Source: Gammaproteobacteria bacterium
GTDB lineage: Bacteria > Pseudomonadota > Gammaproteobacteria > Pseudomonadales > Azotimanducaceae_A
Reading direction: 5' to 3'
Assembly (NCBI GenBank): GCA_028819775.1
Contig: JAPPKV010000318.1
Coordinates: 1-16,702 of the forward strand
DNA: 16,702 bases
Made by a program: the position numbers and the translations under genes. Numbering within the stretch: position 1 is the stretch's first letter; each line of letters opens with the position of its first letter. Below the pieces are notes generated by a model. The model saw only the letters and a list, made by a program, of their open reading frames with translations, searched no databases and had not been told where the DNA came from. This document shows, piece by piece, positions 8,701 to 13,444 of the stretch.

Positions 8701-9111
8701 GCAGCGGTCGTAGACCCGCGCCAGGCGATCCGCCAGCTCGAATCGCTTGCGCGGATCGCCGTCCACGAGGTAGTCGCGCACCGGTGCCGTGCCGGGACCG
8801 TCAAGGCTCGCCACCGCCTTGTAGATACGCCAACGGAGCCGATCCGGAGCGAACGGCGTGTCCCTGGACAGCGTGCCGAGGACATCGTGCATGATCGACC
8901 ACGCGAACTGCGCCGGAAGCTCGATGGAGACGTTCGCGGCGATGCCGAGTTCCTTCGCCAACGCGAGCACCAGCCAGCGTCCGAGGGTGGGGTGCGGAAC
9001 GACGATCCGCTCCGGTTCGAAGGGATCTAGTGGGCTTCGCCGAATCTCGTCCGCAAGCTGTTCGGCCAAGGTCTCAAGGCGATTGCCGGCTTGGATTTCG
9101 ATGGCCATCAC
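5779..9111 (-). CDS. recC: Exodeoxyribonuclease V subunit gamma, RecC
   Basis: RecC is the non-catalytic RecBCD subunit that splits the duplex and recognises Chi, built on an inactivated helicase fold. The 1110 residues match the family (~1120). Recognisable stretches are VVPHPTLGRW (37-46), SIELPAQFAW (62-71), an IRWGVNADH segment near 455, LGMNDRLFPRR near 630 and RDEDRFAFLEALLAARR near 660-680. No Walker A motif is seen, as expected for RecC. The GTG start at 9111 overlaps the stop of the upstream ParE-like toxin gene by 4 bases; an ATG two codons later (9108) is an alternative. Residues about 774-807 are low-complexity, with two copies of GRPQGS, and are encoded by a REP-like palindromic insertion (6691-6791). 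The frame stays open, and the family sequence resumes directly after with VELARLIAFFGNPTRAF, so the protein is probably functional. Confidence 0.97.
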   Translation of the reverse strand: MMAIEIQAGNRLETLAEQLADEIRRSPLDPFEPERIVVPHPTLGRWLVLALAKELGIAANVSIELPAQFAWSIMHDVLGTLSRDTPFAPDRLRWRIYKAVASLDGPGTAPVRDYLVDGDPRKRFELADRLARVYDRCLLYRPEWIREWERGETPHWQARLWRGLMEGVTEPSHWVAAIDAFRNAGDSFDKVENWPRRASFFGVAALSPSYLDLLRQAGEHIDIHLFLLSPCREYWSDIAPRRVIQRRADPADPAEEYRTEGNELLGAWGKLGRDMQTLLLEAELATGTPEEQYEEPNRGTALGAVQRDILDLRLATEAKTERPMPNDDSIQIHVCHSAMREAEVLHDRLLGLFDAHPDIQPADVLVLTPNIVDYAPAIEAVFAAAAVIPFNIARPRASATRAVQAFLDLLALPDSRYGAEAVMAPLESKAVRERFRIAERQLSTLREWVHESGIRWGVNADHRADQGLPRFGGHAWRQGIDRLLLGYAMDGETAMFEDVAPYSADSAGFSGDYELLGRFVDYCEGAIGLRELNDLAPSAVDWAESLHALVEQFFATNWENAGETATVSRLIDDVLSECEVDTPVPFAVLRDVLGRAATGLSRPAARLADGVTVVSLGIGQAFPAQVVCALGMNDRLFPRRPSPSSFDLVDADGEQTGDRNTRDEDRFAFLEALLAARRCFLVSYTGRNVRDDKPMPPSVVVDELRDYLKRRFDGSFDTTHPLQPFSRRYFEADGDLWSYSASMLDAARTLAGHADKETDAEARQRFTVPFDQSTVGDGLGPSRLATRDSRRGRPQGSSGRPQGSPLRDSFDGRQVELARLIAFFGNPTRAFLREHLGVRLEVDEIALEEDEPFELDGLARWALKTEVYEHRRDEGIVEGIKRLVTARGRLPAGGPGEVVYEDVDADVRAFRRALRRYEQALEADPKDLELDVGGYRLVGEVANVAAVDGGRGHELLRWRIGTIRAQDRFGAWLELLAWVTQEEVEAETHLVCLAPTGVDQTVFRAPAPKEAREHLELWLDAWWRGTGELLAFAPGASMEYAKDVAKSQDHDSAWNAACGKWHGERAFDGLQNDYVALAYDREDPFDESGFAALAETLLLPLLDAESKSGR
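6691..6791. repeat. Paired inverted REP-like palindromes (BIME-like) inside recC
   Basis: The element is bounded by the inverted repeat CCGTAGG (6691-6697) and CCTACGG (6785-6791). From the left, the tetranucleotide GTAG (6693-6696) is followed by a perfect hairpin, GGGCGACC (6697-6704) with GGTCGCCC (6710-6717). From the right, on the minus strand, GTAG is followed by a second hairpin, with arms at 6767-6773 and 6777-6783. GTAG preceding a palindrome is the hallmark of REP elements moved by RAYT transposases, and two in opposite orientation form a BIME. A 21 bp unit (6700-6720) is tandemly repeated at 6721-6741 with two mismatches. On recC's strand this reads as the duplicated peptide GRPQGS. 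GGAATC occurs just outside (6685-6690) and again at 6745-6750. No RAYT gene is in the window. The REP assignment rests on layout, not a database match. Confidence 0.75.
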
Positions 9112-9398
9112 CAGTGCTCGGGGAGACGTCTGGATGTGTGGAACACGCGTAAGATCTCGATGCGGTTCAGCTCCGGTCCGACGCGATAGGGAACGATGTA
9201 GCGTGTCTTGGGAACGACCAACTCCCGCGTGCCATGGATGCGGCCAGGACGACCCATAGCAGGATTGGCCTTCAGGTTATCGACTGCCTCGTGAATTCGT
9301 CCGACTATCCGTCGAGCCGCCGCCGGATTGTCCTTGGCAACAAACTCGGCTTCATCGTCCAGGTTCCGCAGTGCCGTGGCGAGCCACCTAACCTCCAC
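9108..9398 (-). CDS. RelE/ParE-family toxin
   Basis: This 96-residue protein has the RelE/ParE layout: an N-terminal helical pair beginning EVRWLATALRNLDDEAEFVA, an NPAAARRIV segment, the conserved GTRELVVPKTRYIVPYRV sheet (about residues 56-73), and a final ILRVFHTSRRLP strand. ParE toxins characterised elsewhere poison DNA gyrase and cause double-strand breaks, whereas RelE-like members cleave mRNA. The TRELVVP and FHTSRRLP motifs favour the ParE branch, but the target here is inferred. The GTG start at 9398 is the only suitable one, with GGGGAG upstream, and overlaps the end of the ribbon-helix-helix antitoxin gene by 11 bases. Its TGA overlaps the recC GTG start by 4 bases, so toxin translation may feed ribosomes directly into recC. 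Confidence 0.92.
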   Translation of the reverse strand: MEVRWLATALRNLDDEAEFVAKDNPAAARRIVGRIHEAVDNLKANPAMGRPGRIHGTRELVVPKTRYIVPYRVGPELNRIEILRVFHTSRRLPEHW

Positions 9399-9630
9399 CG
9401 ACTCCCCACTTGCCCAACACTCTCCTGACCTCCGCCTCGCTCGCGAATTCCTCGCGATCCGCTTCCGCTACAGCCTCTTCAATCTCCCCAATCTGCCATT
9501 CGTTGAGGTCGACAAACTCGCGGATGGCTTCAGCCGCCAGAAACGATTTGGTGCGCTGTGTCGCCTTCGAAAGGCGATCCAATCGCTGTTTCAAGTCGTC
9601 GTCCAGTCGAAGTGTCACAGTGGCAGACAT
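9388..9630 (-). CDS. Ribbon-helix-helix (CopG/ParD-type) antitoxin
   Basis: The 80-residue protein opens with a ribbon-helix-helix DNA-binding domain: beta strand SATVTLRLDDDLKQRLDRLS, then TQRTKSFLAAEAIREFVDLNEWQ. It is followed by an acidic helix (IEEAVAEADREEF) that would wrap the toxin. Antitoxins of this kind neutralise ParE-type toxins and repress their own operon with toxin as co-repressor. The ATG at 9630 was chosen because it has a strong GGAGG Shine-Dalgarno and begins exactly at the DNA-binding strand; an upstream TTG at 9672 would add 14 residues unlike the family. It overlaps the toxin gene by 11 bases and begins 12 bases after the stop of the Phd gene. This antitoxin and the ParE-like toxin look like a standard matched pair. 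Confidence 0.92.
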   Translation of the reverse strand: MSATVTLRLDDDLKQRLDRLSKATQRTKSFLAAEAIREFVDLNEWQIGEIEEAVAEADREEFASEAEVRRVLGKWGVGGG

Positions 9631-9641
9631 GCCGCCTCCGT

Positions 9642-9941
9642 TCACGTTTTCGATGTACACAACGTAGCACAATGATCGTCGGCCAGCCCAGCCTTGATGT
9701 CGGCGAACACCCTGTGCTGGAGTACGGTTCGTCCCGCCGATACGTCTGCCTCGCCTTGCACAACGAGCTTCAGTGCCAACAAGGCGGCACGCTCACGCTG
9801 ATGCGATTCGTAGCTTCGAACCACTGCGCTCGCCAAGCCGTTCTGAGTGACGATGATCACACCATCGCCAGCGTTCAATTCGGCAAGCAGCTGCGGTGCT
9901 TTGGCCTTGAATTCGCTCAAGCTGACAACCGATCCGGCCAT
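9642..9941 (-). CDS. Orphan Phd/YefM-type antitoxin
   Basis: The 99-residue product has the Phd/YefM N-terminal fold: GSVVSLSEFKAKAPQLLAEL, then the GDGVIIVTQNGLASAVV sheet, which dimerises and binds DNA. A toxin-binding helix with GEADVSAGRTV and VFADIKAGLA follows. Members of this family neutralise RelE, ParE, Doc or PIN toxins and autorepress. No toxin gene follows it directly; the next gene is a second, unrelated antitoxin. The last twelve or so residues (DDHCATLCTSKT) are unlike the family and are encoded by the candidate operator of that next module, suggesting that the original 3' end was replaced. The ATG at 9941 begins the conserved domain; a GTG at 9950 is an alternative. It starts 16 bases after the larA stop, so it may be cotranscribed with larA. 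Confidence 0.85.
   Translation of the reverse strand: MAGSVVSLSEFKAKAPQLLAELNAGDGVIIVTQNGLASAVVRSYESHQRERAALLALKLVVQGEADVSAGRTVLQHRVFADIKAGLADDHCATLCTSKT
9651..9678 (-). promoter_or_regulatory. Candidate operator of the ribbon-helix-helix/ParE module
   Basis: The stretch begins CGAT and ends ATCG and contains two CACAA half-sites (9658-9662 and 9668-9672) spaced exactly 10 bp, each preceded by GTA. On the coding strand this reads as repeated TTGTG. Helically phased half-sites are what ribbon-helix-helix repressors bind, and the site lies 20-48 bases upstream of the antitoxin ATG. It also falls inside the last codons of the upstream Phd gene. No convincing -35/-10 pair was found, so promoter activity is inferred. 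Confidence 0.45.
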
Positions 9942-9956
9942 CGTTACCACCGCCAG

Positions 9957-11258
9957 TCAGGCTGCAAGCGCACGATAACGGGGCACGACATAAGGCCCTT
10001 CCGGTATCACGGCCACGGCGCCGTCCCCCGTCAGTTCCACGCTCTCGCGAACCGCTTCCTCAACGGAGTCGATAAGTTCGACGCCCGTGAGCTCTCGGTC
10101 CCGGTCGTTCAGGCGGCTCTTCATGCGTACCCGTGCGACCCGTTGCGCCTTCGTCTGCATCTCGGTTTCCCATTCGTCGATGTCGGCGAAACGCTTTTCG
10201 AGCAGCGACGCGAGAAACGCATCCGCGCCCAAGTCGATCAGCCGTCGCTGGGAAGCCCGGAAGTCGTCGGAGCCGAGACCTTCCGAGCAGTCCGAGGCGA
10301 GAATCAAGGTCGCGTCGTCGTCCAGGATGTCCATGGGAGTGACCATGCCCTTGACCGTTTGGTAATAGGTCTGGTCCAGCGGGTAGCCCGCAGCGGATGT
10401 CACCACCGTTCGGAATCGGCGGGTTACGGGGACCGTCAGGTAGCGGTCTGCGTAGGCCACGGCTTCGGCGTGGCTCGCGACAATCTCGCCGAAGTTGACG
10501 AACGACAAGCGCCTTTCGTCGTCGATCACGGTGTTGAGCGCGTAGACGTCGCCCAACATGCGGACGATCTCAAGCTGCTCCTCGTGCAGCGGATTCCCTT
10601 CGAGCCGGCACTGCACCGCATGTGGGTTCTCGATGAACCTCGCGCTGTGGAACGTGCGGATCGTGTCCGCGTGCGCGATCCCAGGGGCGACGACCTTGCG
10701 GCCCCCCGAATAACCCGCCATGAAATGCGGTTCGACGAGTCCCGTCGCAATGCGCAGGTCCGCCTCGACGAACCGCCTGTCGAGTTTGACGGGCGTGCCC
10801 AGAGTCCGCGTCTTCCCAAAGTCCACGTGCGCCGCGTCGTCTAGCGCGTAGTGGTTCACGACCTGGACACGATCCAACACCCAGGCGTCGCCGACCAGTT
10901 CCGCCAACTCGTCCCCCAGGTTGGGACGGTGTAAACCGGTGGCAACTAGGATCGTGACATCCGACGCATCGATCCCCGCTTTCAGCAGCGCCTCGAGTAG
11001 CGGGCGAAGGAACAACCCGTTCGGCACCGGGCGGGTCACGTCGCAGATCAGGATGCAGGCGGAGTTCTTGCCCCGAGCAAGTTCGGCAAGCGGTGGGCAG
11101 CCGACGGGCACAGCCAACGCCTGTCGAACGGCAACATCCGCGTCCGGTACAAGCGGCATACGCGGCTTGGCCACAACCGTCACGTCCAAGTCGTCGTCAA
11201 AGGTGACCGACAAGCCGGTCTTGCCATACAGAAGATCGACAATCATGGTTGCGAGCAT
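9957..11258 (-). CDS. larA: LarA-family nickel-pincer-dependent racemase/epimerase
   Basis: LarA enzymes use a covalently bound nickel-pincer nucleotide for hydride-transfer racemisation or epimerisation of alpha-hydroxy acids. The 433 residues match the family. Key residues are placed as in Lactiplantibacillus plantarum LarA: Arg76 in DVTRP, His110 in GLHR, His178 in EPHFMAGYSGGRK, Lys188 (cofactor-bonding) ten residues later, His204 sixteen after that, and Lys303 in YYQTVKG. The spacing of His178, Lys188 and His204 equals that of His174, Lys184 and His200 in the reference enzyme, so it should be catalytically competent. The family acts on several substrates besides lactate, and the substrate here is not known. 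Cofactor genes larB, larC and larE are not in the window and must lie elsewhere. The ATG at 11258 has AAGGGGAG upstream; an in-frame ATG at 11246 is possible. It is divergent from the AHSA1 gene. Confidence 0.9.
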   Translation of the reverse strand: MLATMIVDLLYGKTGLSVTFDDDLDVTVVAKPRMPLVPDADVAVRQALAVPVGCPPLAELARGKNSACILICDVTRPVPNGLFLRPLLEALLKAGIDASDVTILVATGLHRPNLGDELAELVGDAWVLDRVQVVNHYALDDAAHVDFGKTRTLGTPVKLDRRFVEADLRIATGLVEPHFMAGYSGGRKVVAPGIAHADTIRTFHSARFIENPHAVQCRLEGNPLHEEQLEIVRMLGDVYALNTVIDDERRLSFVNFGEIVASHAEAVAYADRYLTVPVTRRFRTVVTSAAGYPLDQTYYQTVKGMVTPMDILDDDATLILASDCSEGLGSDDFRASQRRLIDLGADAFLASLLEKRFADIDEWETEMQTKAQRVARVRMKSRLNDRDRELTGVELIDSVEEAVRESVELTGDGAVAVIPEGPYVVPRYRALAA

Positions 11259-11284
11259 ACGCCAGCACTCCCCTTGGAGGCATC

Positions 11285-12082
11285 ATGGGCATCGAACACG
11301 GTGCATCCCATCGCCGCTCGATCCAGGTCGAAGCCGAAGTCCCCGGTACGCCCGAGGAAGTTTGGGAAGCCATTGCCACGGGCCCCGGCATCGGTTCCTG
11401 GTTCTACCCGACCGAACTCGAGGGACGCGTCGGCGGCGTCCTCAAATACGACACCCAATCCGAGATGGTCCACGTTCCGGCAAAGGTGACTGTCTGGGAT
11501 CCGCCTCGGCGTTTCCGCCACGACGGAAAGGACTGTGGACCGGACGGACCGCCGACCGCTACCGAGTGGATCGTCGAGCCACGCTCACGGGGGTGCGTGG
11601 TACGCGTGGTACACAGCCTCTTCGCGAGCACAGGCGATTGGGACAACTACCTCGAGAGCTTCGAGGACGGGTGGCCGCAGGCGCTCGCCATTCTGCGGCT
11701 CTATCTCACCCATTTCCGCGGTCAGCGCGCCACCATCGTACGGGCCTCCGGAAGCCACGACGGTTCAGTCCGCGATGCCTGGCAGGCCCTCCTCGAAGAA
11801 CTCGGTGCCGCCGGGCTCGGTCCCGGCGATCGCTGGGAACTCGCCGAGGGCGGGGATGCGGGCCTCGGGGGCATTCTTGACGAACTCCGGCCCGAAGGCC
11901 GCCAGCCCTACGTTCTCCTGCGCCTCGACCGGCCGGCGCCGGGCATTGCGGCAGCTTCCGCCTACAAGATGTCGACGCGGGCGGCCGTGATGCTCAGCCT
12001 GTACCTCTACGGCGGCGAAGGTGCACCTGCCGCTCGCGCCGAAGTGTTCTGGCAGGCGTGGGTCAAGGCGCGCTTTCCGTAG
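11285..12082 (+). CDS. AHSA1/SRPBCC-domain protein
   Basis: This 265-residue protein has an N-terminal Bet v1-like (SRPBCC, AHSA1 type) domain over about residues 10-140. It shows the typical VEAEVPGTPEEVWEAIATGP opening, WFYPTELEGRVGG, a WDPPRRFRH turn, a TEWIVEP strand, and a closing helix with WDNYLESFEDGWPQALAIL. The fold forms a cavity for hydrophobic ligands; a precise function cannot be assigned. A C-terminal part of about 100 residues contains the segment MSTRAAVMLSLYLYG and is not one I recognise. The ATG at 11285 was chosen over an upstream GTG/ATG-like extension (from 11249) because GGAGG sits at 11276-11280 and the domain starts here. Only 26 bp separate it from larA's ATG on the other strand, so both promoters must lie in or next to the opposite gene. 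Confidence 0.85.
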   Translation: MGIEHGASHRRSIQVEAEVPGTPEEVWEAIATGPGIGSWFYPTELEGRVGGVLKYDTQSEMVHVPAKVTVWDPPRRFRHDGKDCGPDGPPTATEWIVEPRSRGCVVRVVHSLFASTGDWDNYLESFEDGWPQALAILRLYLTHFRGQRATIVRASGSHDGSVRDAWQALLEELGAAGLGPGDRWELAEGGDAGLGGILDELRPEGRQPYVLLRLDRPAPGIAAASAYKMSTRAAVMLSLYLYGGEGAPAARAEVFWQAWVKARFP

Positions 12083-12099
12083 TGGCGACAGAATCTAGA

Positions 12100-12144
12100 C
12101 AGTGTGCTAGCAGTGTGCGACAGTTTAGTCTGACTTAGTCAGAC
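12100..12144 (+). promoter_or_regulatory. Candidate operator of the Phd/VapC pair
   Basis: In the 73 bp gap before the antitoxin gene there is a perfect 7 bp inverted repeat with a 3 bp spacer, GTCTGAC TTA GTCAGAC, at 12128-12144. Upstream are two copies of CAGTGTGC (12100-12107 and 12111-12118) spaced one helical turn apart. GCGACAG also occurs twice (12085-12091 and 12117-12123). Antitoxin-toxin complexes commonly autorepress by binding palindromes just before their genes, so the 12128 palindrome is the best operator candidate. The promoter boxes themselves are not clear. Confidence 0.5.
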
Positions 12145-12155
12145 CAACGTGTGTT

Positions 12156-12398
12156 GTGGAGTCCACGCTCACCCTAAGCGATGCGAAGGCGCGGTTTTCC
12201 GAGATCGTCGAGCGCGCCGTCAACGGGGACGAATTCATCGTCACTCGCATGGGCAAACCCGTCGTGCGCATCAGCCGCATCGGCAAGTCCGCATCGACAC
12301 GCAAACTCGGCGACCTAGCCGGGCAAATCCGCATGAGCGACGACTTCGACGAGTGGCCGGAGGACTTGCAGTCCGTGTTGGGCATCTCCGATCCATGA
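12156..12398 (+). CDS. Phd/YefM-family antitoxin of the VapC pair
   Basis: The 80-residue protein begins ESTLTLSDAKARFSEIVERA, followed by GDEFIVTRMGKPVVRISRI, the N-terminal DNA-binding and dimer fold of Phd/YefM antitoxins. It ends in an acidic C-terminal region (SDDFDEWPEDLQSVL) typical of the toxin-wrapping tail. It should neutralise the adjacent PIN-domain toxin and repress their promoter. The GTG at 12156 is the only in-frame start near the conserved domain; no clear Shine-Dalgarno precedes it. The TGA overlaps the toxin ATG by 4 bases (ATGA), so the two are translationally coupled with the antitoxin first. A palindrome ends 11 bases before the start. Confidence 0.92.
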   Translation: MESTLTLSDAKARFSEIVERAVNGDEFIVTRMGKPVVRISRIGKSASTRKLGDLAGQIRMSDDFDEWPEDLQSVLGISDP

Positions 12399-12769
12399 GA
12401 TACCTGCTCGACACCCACGTCCTGCTTTGGTCGCGCGCATCGCCGGAACGGCTCTCGGCGGAGGTCGTCGGGTTGCTGCAGTCCACCGAAAACACGCTCT
12501 ACGTCAGCATGGCCACGCTGTGGGAATGCGCCATCAAGGTTTGCATCGGCAAGCTCGCCGTGCCCGAAGGTTTCTTTCGGATCGTCGCCAACGACTACGA
12601 GATACTCGACATCGAACTCGCGCACGTGGAGGCAACCTTGCAGCTGCCGCTGCTCCATCGCGACCCCTTCGACCGACTTCTGGTGGCACAGGCGCGACTG
12701 GGCGGACTGACGCTCGTCACCCGGGACCGCAACGTCATTCGGTACCAAGTCCCTGTCGTGGAGGCGTGA
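12395..12769 (+). CDS. vapC: PIN-domain VapC-type toxin ribonuclease
   Basis: This 124-residue protein is a PIN-domain nuclease; VapC toxins cut tRNA or rRNA and stop translation until bound by the antitoxin. Metal-binding acidic residues are in place: Asp6 in LLDTHVLLW, Glu44 in SMATLWECAIK, Asp90 and Asp93 in HRDPFDRLLVAQA, and Asp111 in LVTRD. The HRDPFDRLL block and length are typical of the VapC subgroup paired with Phd-type antitoxins. The chosen ATG (12395) lies at the antitoxin stop; the longer open frame from 12149 is only overlap with the antitoxin gene. The active site is complete, so the toxin is probably functional. Its RNA target cannot be read from the sequence. Confidence 0.94.
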   Translation: MRYLLDTHVLLWSRASPERLSAEVVGLLQSTENTLYVSMATLWECAIKVCIGKLAVPEGFFRIVANDYEILDIELAHVEATLQLPLLHRDPFDRLLVAQARLGGLTLVTRDRNVIRYQVPVVEA

Positions 12770-12843
12770 TCTCCGTCATCCTAGCGGCTAACCCATCCGG
12801 CAGTACTTGCAGGCACACCGTTGCCGGCCTAACGTCCAACCGC

Positions 12844-13401
12844 ATGATCCGAGTGCGCACAGCCGTATCGACCGCGTTTGCGGCGGCAACATTGCTTCTG
12901 CTGGCCCAAGCTGCTTGGACGGCACAGGCACCCGAAGAGCGTGTGGATGCCGAAGATCGCTGGGCCAAGACGTTGCGAATCGTGCGTGAGACCTTCCCGG
13001 ACGTTCCACAGCTATCGACCGAACGGCTCGCGGAAACGCTCGAAGCCGATGCCGATGTAGTCCTTCTCGACGCCCGGTCGAAAGAGGAGTTCGAGACCAG
13101 CCACCTGCAAGGCGCAGTCCGCGCAACCAGCATGCGGTCGGCCAGAGAGGCGCTCAAGGGTCGCGGCGAAAAGTCCGTGGTGGTCGTGTACTGCTCGGTC
13201 GGGTACCGGTCCTCCCGTCTCGCCCAAAAGCTGCGCGCGACCGGGGTCGAGAATGTCGTCAACCTCGAAGGGTCGCTGTTCAAGTGGGCCAACGAAGGCC
13301 GGCCCGTGTACCGCGGGTCGGAGCAGGTCCGGACGGTGCACCCTTTCGACGAGGACTGGGGCGATTTGTTGGACAGGGCACTCTGGTCGAACCCTCGGTG
13401 A
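12844..13401 (+). CDS. Exported rhodanese-like protein
   Basis: The 185-residue protein starts with a signal peptide (basic MIRVR, a hydrophobic run to about residue 25, probable cleavage after AQA at 27-29), so it should act in the periplasm. A single rhodanese domain follows: DVVLLDARSKEEFETSHLQG (71-90), then VVVYCSVGYRSSRLAQ with catalytic Cys117 and Arg122 in the active loop, and NLEGSLFKWANEG (140-152). Rhodaneses transfer sulphur via a cysteine persulphide; the partner here is unknown. The ATG at 12844 is chosen for the signal peptide. A GTG at 12766, overlapping the vapC stop, is in frame and would add 26 residues before it. No Shine-Dalgarno is evident at 12844, and a weak TTGCAG/TAACGT promoter-like pair at 12807-12835 would give an almost leaderless message. 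The AddB-like gene starts 43 bases after its stop. Confidence 0.88.
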   Translation: MIRVRTAVSTAFAAATLLLLAQAAWTAQAPEERVDAEDRWAKTLRIVRETFPDVPQLSTERLAETLEADADVVLLDARSKEEFETSHLQGAVRATSMRSAREALKGRGEKSVVVVYCSVGYRSSRLAQKLRATGVENVVNLEGSLFKWANEGRPVYRGSEQVRTVHPFDEDWGDLLDRALWSNPR

Positions 13402-13444
13402 GGACAAGCGAAAGCCGAGCTTCCCACTCCGATACCATGGTCCC

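Noticed and set aside
8032..9030. 332-codon open frame on the plus strand
   Set aside because: Antisense to recC, with no domain and no plausible ribosome-binding site; a shadow of the recC codon pattern.
9558..10844. 428-codon open frame on the plus strand
   Set aside because: Runs antisense across three well-supported genes (antitoxin, Phd, larA), so it cannot be a real gene alongside them.
13253..13444. N-terminal extension of the AddB-like protein
   Set aside because: It lies mostly inside the rhodanese gene in another frame and reads as low-quality basic sequence; the ATG at 13445 fits the protein start better.
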